The position numbers were made by a program, and so were the translations under genes. Source: Geminicoccus harenae (GTDB lineage: Bacteria; Pseudomonadota; Alphaproteobacteria; Geminicoccales; Geminicoccaceae). Taken from it: a DNA stretch of 64,000 bases. The DNA lies in NCBI RefSeq assembly GCF_019800005.1, contig NZ_JABGCL010000019.1, positions 1 to 64,000 on the forward strand, given 5' to 3'. The notes below the pieces were generated by a model, which searched no databases, was not told where the DNA came from, and was given only the letters and a program-made list of their open reading frames with translations. Positions 1-8,157 of the stretch are shown in pieces; positions within the stretch are counted from its first letter, which is position 1; every line of letters starts with the position of its first letter.

Positions 1-293
1 CGATCTCGGCCCTCCTTCTCACGCGTATGCTCACGCAACCGATCGTGCATGCGCCGCAGCGTGCCGTCCTTGCGCCAGCGGGTAAGCTGCGAGTGCACGG
101 TCGGCCATGGAGGAAAGTGGCGCGGCAGCATGCGCCACGCGCAGCCGGAGCGAACCAGATAGAAGATGGCCTCCGCCATCACCCGTCGCGGCCACTTCGG
201 CGGGCGCCCGAGGTGGGATGGTGGCGGAAGAAGCGGCTCCAGCGCCGTCCATTCCGCGTCACTCAGATCGGAAGGGTACGGTCGATCAGGCAT
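1..293 (-). CDS. IS5-family transposase, N-terminal part (runs off left edge)
   Basis: Reading the minus strand from an ATG at 293 gives an open frame of 97 codons to the window edge with no stop. It begins MPDRPYPSDLSDAEW and continues through EPLLPPPSHLGRPPKWPRR and FPPWPTVHSQLTRWRKDG. This is the standard N-terminal (DUF4096-like) domain of IS5/IS427-group transposases, which cut and paste their own element. The catalytic DDE part lies outside the window. IS427-type elements often split the transposase over two overlapping frames, so the first frame may end just beyond the edge. I could not fix the terminal inverted repeat, although the element end should lie within the next 50-100 bases after 293. 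No frameshift or stop is seen in the visible part, so it may be an intact copy. Confidence 0.85.
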   Translation of the reverse strand, partial: MPDRPYPSDLSDAEWTALEPLLPPPSHLGRPPKWPRRVMAEAIFYLVRSGCAWRMLPRHFPPWPTVHSQLTRWRKDGTLRRMHDRLREHTREKEGRD

Positions 294-518
294 GGCGCCC
301 TCCAGCGACGACATGCCTGATTAACCTGCGAACTGGCCATCCCAGTGACTTTGCCGACAGTCAATCAGCAACAGGCGGCGGTCATCGGCAAAAGCCGTCG
401 TCCGCTCGTCCGGTTCAGCGCGAAAGGTCCCGCCCAGCCAGTTCGAGAGAAGCCGGTGATGGCTGGACACGGGTTTGCGCCGGCACGCCGGGGTGATGGC
501 CGAACGGCGCGGGCGCAG

Positions 519-1022
519 TCAAGGCAGGTCGGCCGTGCCGATCTTGGTGCCGAACAGCGGCAGCGCATGCGCGGCACGCAGCACCATCCCGTCGATCTCC
601 AGGGGCGAGTCGCCGGACATGATCCGGGTCCGCAGCCGCCAGCCGGAGAGGTCGTAGAACAGGTCGGGCTTCAGCCGGTCGTTCTCCGGCCGCAGCGCCA
701 CGCCGACCGCGCCGGCCTGCAGGGCGATCTCCCCGAACGCCTCGCCCTGCGCCAGCCCCTGGCGCAGGCTGTGCAGCCCCCCGAGCGCCGCCTCCAGCGG
801 CCCCGCCTGGCGGAGATGCAGATCCGGCGGGCGCACCGTGAGGTCGAGTAGGCGCTGCTTCTGGCCGGCCGCCTCGCAGGGGCCGGCCATCCAGGAACCC
901 ACCGCCAGCACCATGCAGGCCAGCACCCGCGCTATCCCGCGCTCGGTGCAGGAGGACGGACCGCAGGAAGGTCCGCTCCGGGCGCACGTGTCCGGCCCGC
1001 CCGGTCGAGGCGAAGGTGCCAT
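519..1022 (-). CDS. Small exported protein of unknown function
   Basis: A 167-residue product. The ATG at 1022 is preferred because AGAGGG lies six bases upstream; an in-frame GTG/ATG further in (ATG at 914) is the alternative. Residues 33-52 form a hydrophobic stretch (VLACMVLAVGSWMAG) followed by CEAAG, which looks like a signal peptide with cleavage after Ala, though the N-region is unusually long and rich in Pro and Arg. The mature part has no family I recognise; it carries a hydrophilic helix-forming middle and ends in a mixed segment with GWRLRTRIMSG. It stands alone between an insertion element and the flagellar genes. It could equally be a periplasmic or a lipid-associated protein; no function is claimed. 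Confidence 0.5.
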   Translation of the reverse strand: MAPSPRPGGPDTCARSGPSCGPSSCTERGIARVLACMVLAVGSWMAGPCEAAGQKQRLLDLTVRPPDLHLRQAGPLEAALGGLHSLRQGLAQGEAFGEIALQAGAVGVALRPENDRLKPDLFYDLSGWRLRTRIMSGDSPLEIDGMVLRAAHALPLFGTKIGTADLP

Positions 1023-1643
1023 GGTGATCCCTCTGATACGATCCACCACGAGAACACCATGCGCCGATCTCGGGCCGGGTCAAGGAGAGCTGGACGAATC
1101 CGCCCCCCTGTGTCCCGGCCGCGACAATTCTCCAAGGCTCGGCTACGCGGCCGCCCACGGATGGAGTTGCCAAGCCCCAGATAGCCGCCCGCGATGGGAC
1201 CCTGGAACGGGCAGGTATCGGCCATGCTGCACACGGCCGCGGTGCTGCCGTCCGATCCGTGGATCGTCGCGCGGGCCCCGCTGCACGGGCCACGCCCGGA
1301 CGCGCTCGCTGATGAGTGTCGTGCAGGAAGAGCGCGTGCGTCGCTGAAGCGGCCCGTACCGGCGATACGCTCGTTCCTCGCCATCCTGTCCGGCTGCTGC
1401 CTGCGATCCAGCGGCTGCTCGGAAGAGCAGGATAGCCGGATCCGGTCCGGCCATGACGATCAGCGACTGCTTCGCCAATGGGCGGACAGCGCCGATGGCC
1501 AGGCTCTGGTCTCCCGGTCCATGCGGCTGGACAGGTGCGCGTGGTCCCCGCCTGGCGGGATCCCAGGTGGCCGCCGGCGGGTTCGCGGTCCGGTGGCACC
1601 AGGACCAAGCGGGTAGTCCGGTGCTCCGTCCTCCGGGTGGGCC
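1023..1643. other. Gene-poor interval of 620 bases
   Basis: I see no convincing gene here. All six frames contain open stretches, but their translations are low-complexity Arg/Pro/Ala strings of the kind produced by GC-rich noise, and none has a start with a ribosome site plus a recognisable fold. The interval contains a candidate dispersed repeat at about 1431-1460 (listed separately). It sits between an insertion element side and the end of the flagellar block, so it may be an old insertion or decay zone. Confidence 0.5.
1431..1460. repeat. Candidate alphaproteobacterial dispersed repeat core
   Basis: The stretch reads as RSGHDD on the plus strand and as VMAGPDPAI on the minus strand. Short intergenic elements whose two translations resemble KPGHDG and AGLDPAIH are scattered through many alphaproteobacterial genomes. 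Recognition is from memory of those translations; only one copy was noticed in this window, so repeat status is unproven. Confidence 0.35.
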
Positions 1644-2282
1644 TCAGGGCAGGGCCAGCCTGGCGCTCAGCGCGCTGGCGCGCTCAGGTGACATCTGCTG
1701 GATGATCAGGGCGGCCTTGCCGTCGCGCATCCGCCGCGCGATCGCCGCCACCTCCTCGACCGGGACATGGTCCAGGATCGAGGCGGCGCGCTTGGGCTTC
1801 ATGGTCTCGTACAGGCGCGCCAGGCGCGCGGCACGCTCTTCCTGCTCGGCTTCGGCCCGCTCGGCCGCGTCGTCCTGTTCCTGGCGCAGCGCCTGCAGCG
1901 TCGCCACCTCCGCGCGCAGCTTCTCGGCCAGATCGTGCAGCGCCGCCTCGCGCGCCGCCAGGTCCTGCTCGCGCCGGCTGAGCTCGCTGCGCTGCGCCTC
2001 GATCTCGCCGGCCGCGGCCGCCAGCAGGTCGGGCAGCCGTTCCGCATCCGGTGCCGCCGGTCCTGCCGCCGGCTCCACCTCCGCCAGCGGCGCTCCTTCC
2101 AGCCCGGCCATCCCGCGTCCGGCGAGCAGATCCTGGGCCAGCCACAGACCCGTGCCCAGCAGGCCCAGCGACAGCAGGAGGGCCAGGCGCAACGCGGCGC
2201 CGCCATGTGCCAGCCGGAACTCCCGCCGGGCCTGGACCTGGTCCGGAGCGGGCATGGCCTGGCTGGACCGTCGGCGCATCAT
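1644..2282 (-). CDS. motE: MotE-like flagellar motor chaperone (MgtE-N-type domain)
   Basis: A 212-residue product. After a short basic N-terminus there is one membrane segment (about residues 30-52). A long Ala/Glu/Arg-rich coiled coil follows (about 80-150), and the C-terminal domain carries YETMKPKRAASILD and MRDGKAALIIQQM. This fold resembles the MgtE intracellular N domain and is the signature of MotE, which in alphaproteobacteria guides a periplasmic motor protein to the flagellar stator. Its ATG overlaps the stop of the preceding DUF6468 gene by one base, so it is the last gene of the fliL-fliM-DUF6468-motE run. Length and layout match the family. The assignment rests on domain order and context; the partner MotC/MotB genes are not in the window. 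Confidence 0.75.
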   Translation of the reverse strand: MMRRRSSQAMPAPDQVQARREFRLAHGGAALRLALLLSLGLLGTGLWLAQDLLAGRGMAGLEGAPLAEVEPAAGPAAPDAERLPDLLAAAAGEIEAQRSELSRREQDLAAREAALHDLAEKLRAEVATLQALRQEQDDAAERAEAEQEERAARLARLYETMKPKRAASILDHVPVEEVAAIARRMRDGKAALIIQQMSPERASALSARLALP

Positions 2283-2734
2283 CAGCGCAGGTCCCGGATC
2301 GCTTGGCGGATCCGCTCGTGCGGCGAGACCGGATCCTGGGCTCGCGGCGGCGGCTCCGCCGAAGGCGCGGCTGCTGGCTGCGGCGCGGCATGAAGGCGGG
2401 CGGCCTCCGCGGCGACTGGCGCCAGGGCGGTCGCCTGGCGCAGGGCGCGCATGCCGTCCTCGGCCTCGGCGAGTAGCCGGCGCAGCTCACCGGCCAGTGC
2501 CTCGGCCTCGCTCCGCTGGCGCTGCCATTGCCGGCCGAGCCCCTCGGCCATCCCTCGCATCTCGCCGATCGCCTTCTCGGCGCGGCTGGTCGCCGTCATC
2601 AGGTCGCCGACGAACCGGCCGATGCCATCGCCACCCTGGCGGAGTGCTGCCAAGCGACGATGCAGCAGCGCGCTCCAGCCGATCGCAACCAGCAGGAGCA
2701 CGACCAGCACCACCTGCAGCGCCATCTCAAGCAT
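2282..2734 (-). CDS. DUF6468 flagellar-associated membrane protein (PflI-like)
   Basis: A 150-residue product starting MLEMALQVVLVVLLLVAIGW, a single N-terminal membrane helix. It is followed by an Arg/Glu-rich coiled coil (about 30-95) and a Pro/Ala-rich tail. The ATG at 2734 has GGGAGG six bases upstream and overlaps the fliM stop; the ATG at 2740 sits directly on that site and is less likely. This small membrane/coiled-coil protein regularly sits between fliM and motE in alphaproteobacteria. It resembles the proline-rich flagellar positioning protein PflI of Caulobacter in position and layout; that link is inference. It probably acts at the cytoplasmic membrane near the flagellar base. Confidence 0.65.
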   Translation of the reverse strand: MLEMALQVVLVVLLLVAIGWSALLHRRLAALRQGGDGIGRFVGDLMTATSRAEKAIGEMRGMAEGLGRQWQRQRSEAEALAGELRRLLAEAEDGMRALRQATALAPVAAEAARLHAAPQPAAAPSAEPPPRAQDPVSPHERIRQAIRDLR

Positions 2735-3752
2735 CGCCATCCTCCCGGCGCACGATCCGCTGCTCCACCCGGACCGCCAGCCGCTCGCCATGCCGGCCCA
2801 TCCGCCCGCTCAGCATCGGCACGGCACCGCAGCGGAGCACCACCTCGCTGTCCGGGCGGGTGTTCAGCAGCAGGAGCGAGCCCACCTTCAGGCGCATCAC
2901 GTCCTGCAGGCTCACCGACTGCTCGTCGAGCACCGCATCGAGGGTGACGCTGGTCTGCCGCATCTCGCGGGCCAGATGGTTCTCCCAGATCGAGTCTCGG
3001 CCGAACTTCTCGCCCATGAACATCTGGAGCAGCGTGTCGCGGACCGGCTCCAGCGTGGCATAGGGCAGGAGGAACTCGATCATCCCCCCGCGCGTGTCCA
3101 TGTCGATCCGCATGCGCACGACCACGCAGGCATTGCCCGGCCGGGCGATCGCCGCAAAACGCGGGTTGGTCTCGATCCGCTCGAAGCGCATGTCGATCCG
3201 GGTGATCGGTGCGAACGCGGTGGACAGGTCGGCCAGCACCAGCCGGATCAGCCGTTCCACCAGGCTCGCCTCGATCGTGGTGTAGGGCCGGCCCTCGATC
3301 CGCATGGCCGAGCAGCCGCGCCGGCCGCCCAGCAGCACGTCGACGATGCTGTAGATCATCGGGCTGTCGACCGTCACCAGCCCGTAATTGTCCCATTCCT
3401 CCGCCCGGAACACGCCCAGCATCGCCGGCAGCGGCACGCCTTCCAGATAGTCGCCGAACCGGCGCGCGTAGATGTTCTCGATGTGGATGTCGACATTCTC
3501 GGCGGTGAAGTTGCGCAGGCTGGTGGTCAGCATCCGCTCCAGCCGGTCGAACACGATCTCGAGCATCGGCAGGCGCTCGTAGGTCACGCCCGCAGCGGTC
3601 ACCAGCGCCTGCACACCCTGCTTCGCCCCGGCCTCGCGGCCGGCGGTGAATCCTAAGAGATTGTCGATCTCCTCCTGGTTCAGGATCCGGTCCTCGCCGG
3701 GCGGCTCGTCCGCCCGATGCCCGTTGCCGGAAGCCGACACGCTGCCGCTCAT
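2727..3752 (-). CDS. fliM: Flagellar motor switch protein FliM
   Basis: A 341-residue C-ring protein that binds phosphorylated CheY and controls motor rotation. The N-terminal CheY-binding segment is clear (ILNQEEIDNLLGF, about residues 23-35). The central FliM domain follows, with blocks such as RNFTAENVDIHIENIYARRF and STAFAPITRIDMRFERIE, and the C-terminal SpoA/FliN-like domain carries VGSLLLLNTRPDSEVVLRCG. The ATG at 3752 is chosen because GGGAG precedes it and because the conserved motif then falls near the N-terminus; the open frame extends upstream without a sensible sequence. It starts 25 bases after the fliL stop and overlaps the DUF6468 start, indicating one transcript. Confidence 0.95.
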   Translation of the reverse strand: MSGSVSASGNGHRADEPPGEDRILNQEEIDNLLGFTAGREAGAKQGVQALVTAAGVTYERLPMLEIVFDRLERMLTTSLRNFTAENVDIHIENIYARRFGDYLEGVPLPAMLGVFRAEEWDNYGLVTVDSPMIYSIVDVLLGGRRGCSAMRIEGRPYTTIEASLVERLIRLVLADLSTAFAPITRIDMRFERIETNPRFAAIARPGNACVVVRMRIDMDTRGGMIEFLLPYATLEPVRDTLLQMFMGEKFGRDSIWENHLAREMRQTSVTLDAVLDEQSVSLQDVMRLKVGSLLLLNTRPDSEVVLRCGAVPMLSGRMGRHGERLAVRVEQRIVRREDGDA

Positions 3753-3777
3753 CCCGGCTCTCCCGTCTGCTCCTGCC

Positions 3778-4344
3778 TCACTGGACCAGCATTTCCTTGA
3801 ACAGCACGTCGTCGATCCGGCCGGGATCGAGCGCCAGGTTGATGCGCGCCAGCATCTCCTGCTTGAGCCGGTGCAGGGCGGACGGGCCACCCAAATCGTC
3901 CACGGTCAGGCTGCGCAGGTAGAGCTGGAAACTGTCCATGATCCGCGGCGTGTACTGCACCACCGTGTTGGCGGTGGCCTGGCTGGACACCTCGACCGCC
4001 AGGCGCAGCTTCAAAAAGCGCATGCGCTTAGTGTCGGAGCTCAGGTTCACCAGCACGTCGGGCAGGTCGATGAAGATCACCTTCGGCGCCGCCGGTGCGG
4101 CGTCATGCCCGCCGGCCGCTGCCGCGGCCTCGCCATGCCCGGCCTCCCCGGCCGTGCCGGCAGCGGGATCGGGCAGGGCCGCGGCCGCGGCAGGCGGCGC
4201 TGTCGAAAACAGCCCCATGAAATAGGCGCCGGCCCCGCCGGCACCCGCCAGGGCCAGGAGCCCGATCAGCCCGAACATCATGAGCTTGCCGCGGCCGCCG
4301 GCCTTCTCTGCCGTCGCCGCCGGCTCCTTCGCCTTGTCCGCCAT
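3778..4344 (-). CDS. fliL: Flagellar basal body-associated protein FliL
   Basis: A 188-residue inner-membrane protein that surrounds the stator and supports torque. It has a short cytoplasmic N-terminus (MADKAKEPAAT) and one membrane helix (about residues 22-44, MMFGLIGLLALAGAG). An Ala/Gly/Pro linker leads to the periplasmic FliL domain with VNLSSDTKRMRFLKLRLAVE and the C-terminal FKEMLVQ typical of the family. The ATG at 4344 is the first that leaves a normal FliL N-terminus. It is the first gene of the minus-strand flagellar run, and the 170-base divergent gap upstream carries a GTTAAC motif at 4426-4431, discussed as a possible CtrA-type site. Confidence 0.93.
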   Translation of the reverse strand: MADKAKEPAATAEKAGGRGKLMMFGLIGLLALAGAGGAGAYFMGLFSTAPPAAAAALPDPAAGTAGEAGHGEAAAAAGGHDAAPAAPKVIFIDLPDVLVNLSSDTKRMRFLKLRLAVEVSSQATANTVVQYTPRIMDSFQLYLRSLTVDDLGGPSALHRLKQEMLARINLALDPGRIDDVLFKEMLVQ

Positions 4345-4514
4345 CGTCCTGCCTGTTCCCGTAGCTCGAAGCGGCCGCCCTCGACCCGTTGGCGACCTGC
4401 CCGGCACCCAATCTAGCCGCGCCCGGTTAACAAACCCTTGCAGCCCGCAGCATCTGGACAGGGTGCCCGCAGAGCGGCTTCCATCCGCCAGCCGCAAGCG
4501 TGGGGTGGCGTGTC

Positions 4515-5510
4515 ATGCCCGAGATCGAGACCGTGGAGATGCACACGGGCGGGGAGCCGGTGCGGATCGTGACGGCGGGCTTCGTGGTGCCTGCGGGCGG
4601 CACCATCCTGGCCAAGCGCCGCTGGGCGGCCGAACATGCCGAGGAGCTGCGGCGCCTCCTGATGTGGGAGCCGCGTGGCCATGCCGACATGTATGGCGTG
4701 CTGCCGGTCGAGCCGGACCTGCCGGATGCCGACCTGGCGGTGCTGTTCATGCACAATGCCGGCTGGTCGACCATGTGCGGCCATGCGGTGATCGCACTCG
4801 GGCGGTTTGCGGTGGAGCAGGGCTTGGTCCCGGTGCGGGAGCCCCTGACGCCCGTGCGCATCCAGTGCCCCTGCGGCCTGGTCGAGGCGCTGGTCGAGGT
4901 CGAAGGTGGCAAGAGCGGTGCGGTGCGGTTCCGCTCGGTCCCGGCCTTCGCTCATGGCCTGGATCGGGTCCTGGAGGTCGAAGGGGTGGGGCCGGTCCTG
5001 GTCGATGTCGGCTATGGCGGGGCCTTCTATGCGGTGATCGACGCCGGCCAGTTCGGCCTGGACGTCGGCCGCTCGCCGGTGGGCGAGTTGGTGGAGCTGG
5101 CCCATCGGGTCACCACGGCTGGCCGGGCGCAGCTCGAGCTGCACCATCCGGACGACCCGGACTTGGCCTTCCTCTACGGCACGATCCTGACCGATGGCGG
5201 CAGCGGCGAGCACGAGCCGTCGGCCAATGTCTGCGTGTTCGCCGAGCGGGAGGTCGACCGGAGCCCGACCGGCTCAGGCGTGACCGCGCGGATGGCGCTG
5301 ATGCACCGGCGCCGACAGGTGGCGGCCGGCAGCATCCGCCGCTTCGCCAGCCGGACCGGAGCGGTGTTCACCGGGCAGGTGGTGGGGGAGGAACGGCTGG
5401 ACGGAAGGCCGGCCGTGCGGGTCGAGGTGAGGGGCCGCGCCCATTTCACCGGTGCCGCCCGCTTCACCCTGGAGGAGGACGACGCCATCGGCCGCGGCTT
5501 CCTGCTTTAG
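4515..5510 (+). CDS. trans-3-hydroxy-L-proline dehydratase (proline racemase family)
   Basis: A 331-residue member of the proline racemase fold. The first catalytic Cys is present in STMCGHAVIALG (C88), but the second catalytic position, Cys in racemases and epimerases, is Thr in RSPTGSGVTAR (T252). In this family a Thr there marks trans-3-hydroxy-L-proline dehydratases, which remove water to give delta-1-pyrroline-2-carboxylate. The signature MHTGGEP near the N-terminus is also kept. The ATG at 4515 fits the family N-terminus; a GTG at 4500 is possible. It is divergent from fliL and convergent with mprF. No ketimine reductase or hydroxyproline transporter is adjacent, so it seems to act as a stand-alone catabolic step. 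Confidence 0.85.
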   Translation: MPEIETVEMHTGGEPVRIVTAGFVVPAGGTILAKRRWAAEHAEELRRLLMWEPRGHADMYGVLPVEPDLPDADLAVLFMHNAGWSTMCGHAVIALGRFAVEQGLVPVREPLTPVRIQCPCGLVEALVEVEGGKSGAVRFRSVPAFAHGLDRVLEVEGVGPVLVDVGYGGAFYAVIDAGQFGLDVGRSPVGELVELAHRVTTAGRAQLELHHPDDPDLAFLYGTILTDGGSGEHEPSANVCVFAEREVDRSPTGSGVTARMALMHRRRQVAAGSIRRFASRTGAVFTGQVVGEERLDGRPAVRVEVRGRAHFTGAARFTLEEDDAIGRGFLL

Positions 5511-5535
5511 GTGAGGCGGGAGCCGGCGCGCGACG

Positions 5536-8157
5536 TCAGCGCTGGACGATGCCGCTCCAGCCGCCCGAGATCAGCGCGGTGATGTCGGGCAGCACGCGTG
5601 CCAGCGATATGCCTGGGTAGAGCAGGTAGCTCGGCCGCCAGGTCGGCTGGAACTTGGCCTTGAAGGCGCGCAGCCCCTGGAAATTGTAGAGGCGGCCGCC
5701 ATGCCGGGCGGCGATCCGCCCGAACTTCGACCAGGGCGAGGCCAGATGGTGCTCAGGGAGACCCGCCAGCGGCGCCATGCCCAGGTCGAACCAGGCAGCG
5801 CCCTCGGCCTTGGCCCACAGGATCGTTTCCACGATCAGATAGTCCATGGTGCCGGGCGGCGCGTCCGGCAGGAAGCGCATCAGGTCGATGCCGACCTCCT
5901 GGCCATCGCCCGAGCGCCAGATATTGGCGAACGCGACGATCTCGCCGTTGCGGCGCACCACCGCGCAGGGCGAGGTCGAGAGATAGGCCGCGTCGAAGCG
6001 GCCGAGCGAGAAGCGCTTCTCCCGAGTCTTCCGCTCGGCCAGCCAGGCCGACGACACCCGGCCCAGCTCGTCCAGATGGGCCAGTACCTCGGACGGCGGC
6101 AGGACGGCGAAGCTCAGGCCGGCGCGCGGGGCGCGGTTGCGCACGTTGCGCAACTCGCCGCGTTGCTTGCCCTGCAGGTCGAAGGCCGGCAGCGAGATCC
6201 GGGCATTCTCGCCGATCTTGACCGGACGCAGGCCGAGATCGAGCAGCCAGGGCAGGGCATCGGGGCCCACCTGGTAGAACACGGTGCGGCCGCCATGGCG
6301 GTCGACCTGGGCGTGGAAGTCCCAGAGCAACTCGGCCCAGCGCTCCTTGGGGCCGATGGGCTCGCCCATCACCACCCAGGAGCGGCCCTGGACCGCGTAC
6401 ATCAGGAAGGCTTCGCCGGTGCGGTCGAAGAACAGGGCCTTGTCGCCGGTGAACACCAGCATGGCGGTGGTCGAGCCGTGCTTGGCCACGATCGGCCGTG
6501 CCCGGTCCAGCTCCTCGGCGGTCGCGGGATGGGGGGCTGCCGGCGGCGGCCGCAGGAGCTGGGCCAAGCTCAGCAGTGCCGCGATCAGCAGGGCGATGGT
6601 GACGCCGCGCATCGACCGGGAAGCGGCCGCCTCAAGGGCGAAGGTCGACCACAGGCTGTGGCTGTAGTCGACATGGCGGTAGGCGAAGAACAGGATCCAG
6701 ACCATCGCCGCCAGCACCGCCGCGATCGCCACCACCCAGCTCAGCGACAGCCGCTCGTCCAGCAGCGAGCTCTTGCGGTAGAAGTCCGAGCGGCAGGGCA
6801 GGAGCAGGACCAGCACGAGCAGCAGGTAGATCGCTTCTTCGTAGTCCAGCCCCTTGGCGAGTGTCGCGAGCGCGCCGGTGGCCAGCCCCAGCGCCGCCAG
6901 CGTCCAGGCGGCGTTGATCCGGCGGTACAGGCCGCGGGCCACCAGCAGCAGCCCGGCACCCACCATGCTGGCCCAGACATGGGCGAACTCGACCACGAAC
7001 AGCGGCAGGTATTCGCCCACCAGATCCATGCGGGGCTCTTTTGCCGGCGTGGCGACCGACAGGAGCAGGATCACCCCGGCGATCCCGGTCAGGATCGCGA
7101 ACAGGGTCGGCGCCATCGGCCCGATCGCCTTGAGGGTGATCTGGCCGACCGTGCCGAGCCAGCCCCGGATCCGCGCCACTTCCAGCCCGCCCATGATCAC
7201 CGCGCCCAGCAGCAGCGGCACCAGGTAGTAGCAGATCCGGAACAGGACCAGCCCGCCGACCACGCCCACGATCAGGTCGTCGGCCGGGCGCAGCAGCACC
7301 AGCACCGCGCCCTCGAACACGCCGAGGCTGCCCGGCACGCTGCTGACCACGCCCACCATGATGGCGGCGGTGAAGACCGTGATCGCGGCCGGCAGCGACA
7401 GGCCGAGCTCGGACGGCATCAGCACCCAGAAGGCGGTGGCGGCAGCGCCCAGATCGAGCAGGCCCAGGATGATCTGGATGATGGTGACGCCCGGTGTCGG
7501 CGCCTGGATCCGGTGGCCGCGGACCTCGATGCTGCGCGGCTTCAGCCAGCCCCAGAAGATGTAGGCGGCCACGATGATCAGCAGCAGGCAGCCCAGCGAG
7601 AACCAGAGCGTGGTCGAGATCGGCGTGGCCTGGCCCAGCGTCTCGGGCGAAAGCACCAGGATGAGGCCGGACAGGGTGGCCACGCCCAGGGAGAAGGTGA
7701 AGGTGAAGAAGGCCTGGACCTTGGCGACGTCGAGCGCGCCCAGCCCCTGGCTGACATAGAAGCGGTAGCGCACCCCGGCCCCGACGAAGGGGGCGAAGCC
7801 CGTGCAGTGCGCGATCGACTGGGTGACGAAGCTCGCCGTGGCGATGTGCAGGAGCGGCAGCTTCTTGCCGGCCCAGCGGACCCCGTAGATCTCGTAGCCG
7901 ACCAGCATGGCGAAGCTGAAGAAGGTGAAGAACAGCGCCAGGAAGACGCGGTCCCAGCCGATCCGCTGGATCTCCTCGGTGACGTCGCGCCAGTGGAACG
8001 AGCCGACCATGCGGTGCAGCACGGCGATCGCCACCACGAACAGGACCGCACCCACCACATAGGGTGCCAGCACCTTCAGGTGCGTGACCCAGGCGCGGCC
8101 CCTGCCGGCCGGGCTCTCGCCGCTTCCCGTCGCCTCCGCCACCTGAGGTGCGCTCAC
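5536..8157 (-). CDS. mprF: Phosphatidylglycerol lysyltransferase/flippase, MprF/LpiA type
   Basis: An 873-residue, two-part protein. The N-terminal two thirds hold many membrane helices (flippase domain, about residues 25-340, then further helices to about 540). The C-terminal DUF2156 GNAT-like synthase domain (about 550-870) contains TTAMLVFTGDKALFF and ends near FKAKFQPTWRPSYLLYPG. The family adds lysine from Lys-tRNA to phosphatidylglycerol and moves it to the outer leaflet, lowering surface negative charge and sensitivity to cationic peptides or acid. The GTG at 8157 overlaps the acvB stop as GTGA with GGAGG upstream; a TTG one codon earlier is the alternative. Coupled translation with acvB supports the lysyl-lipid assignment over an alanyl-lipid one. 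Confidence 0.92.
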   Translation of the reverse strand: MSAPQVAEATGSGESPAGRGRAWVTHLKVLAPYVVGAVLFVVAIAVLHRMVGSFHWRDVTEEIQRIGWDRVFLALFFTFFSFAMLVGYEIYGVRWAGKKLPLLHIATASFVTQSIAHCTGFAPFVGAGVRYRFYVSQGLGALDVAKVQAFFTFTFSLGVATLSGLILVLSPETLGQATPISTTLWFSLGCLLLIIVAAYIFWGWLKPRSIEVRGHRIQAPTPGVTIIQIILGLLDLGAAATAFWVLMPSELGLSLPAAITVFTAAIMVGVVSSVPGSLGVFEGAVLVLLRPADDLIVGVVGGLVLFRICYYLVPLLLGAVIMGGLEVARIRGWLGTVGQITLKAIGPMAPTLFAILTGIAGVILLLSVATPAKEPRMDLVGEYLPLFVVEFAHVWASMVGAGLLLVARGLYRRINAAWTLAALGLATGALATLAKGLDYEEAIYLLLVLVLLLPCRSDFYRKSSLLDERLSLSWVVAIAAVLAAMVWILFFAYRHVDYSHSLWSTFALEAAASRSMRGVTIALLIAALLSLAQLLRPPPAAPHPATAEELDRARPIVAKHGSTTAMLVFTGDKALFFDRTGEAFLMYAVQGRSWVVMGEPIGPKERWAELLWDFHAQVDRHGGRTVFYQVGPDALPWLLDLGLRPVKIGENARISLPAFDLQGKQRGELRNVRNRAPRAGLSFAVLPPSEVLAHLDELGRVSSAWLAERKTREKRFSLGRFDAAYLSTSPCAVVRRNGEIVAFANIWRSGDGQEVGIDLMRFLPDAPPGTMDYLIVETILWAKAEGAAWFDLGMAPLAGLPEHHLASPWSKFGRIAARHGGRLYNFQGLRAFKAKFQPTWRPSYLLYPGISLARVLPDITALISGGWSGIVQR

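Noticed and set aside
1050..1616. Several 110-170 codon frames in the gene-poor interval
   Set aside because: No ribosome sites with sensible products; translations are low-complexity and mutually overlapping.
1453..3656. Long plus-strand open frames opposite the flagellar genes
   Set aside because: They are the antisense of fliM, DUF6468 and motE; the translations are Arg/Ser/Pro-rich with no domain, and the minus-strand products are clear family members.
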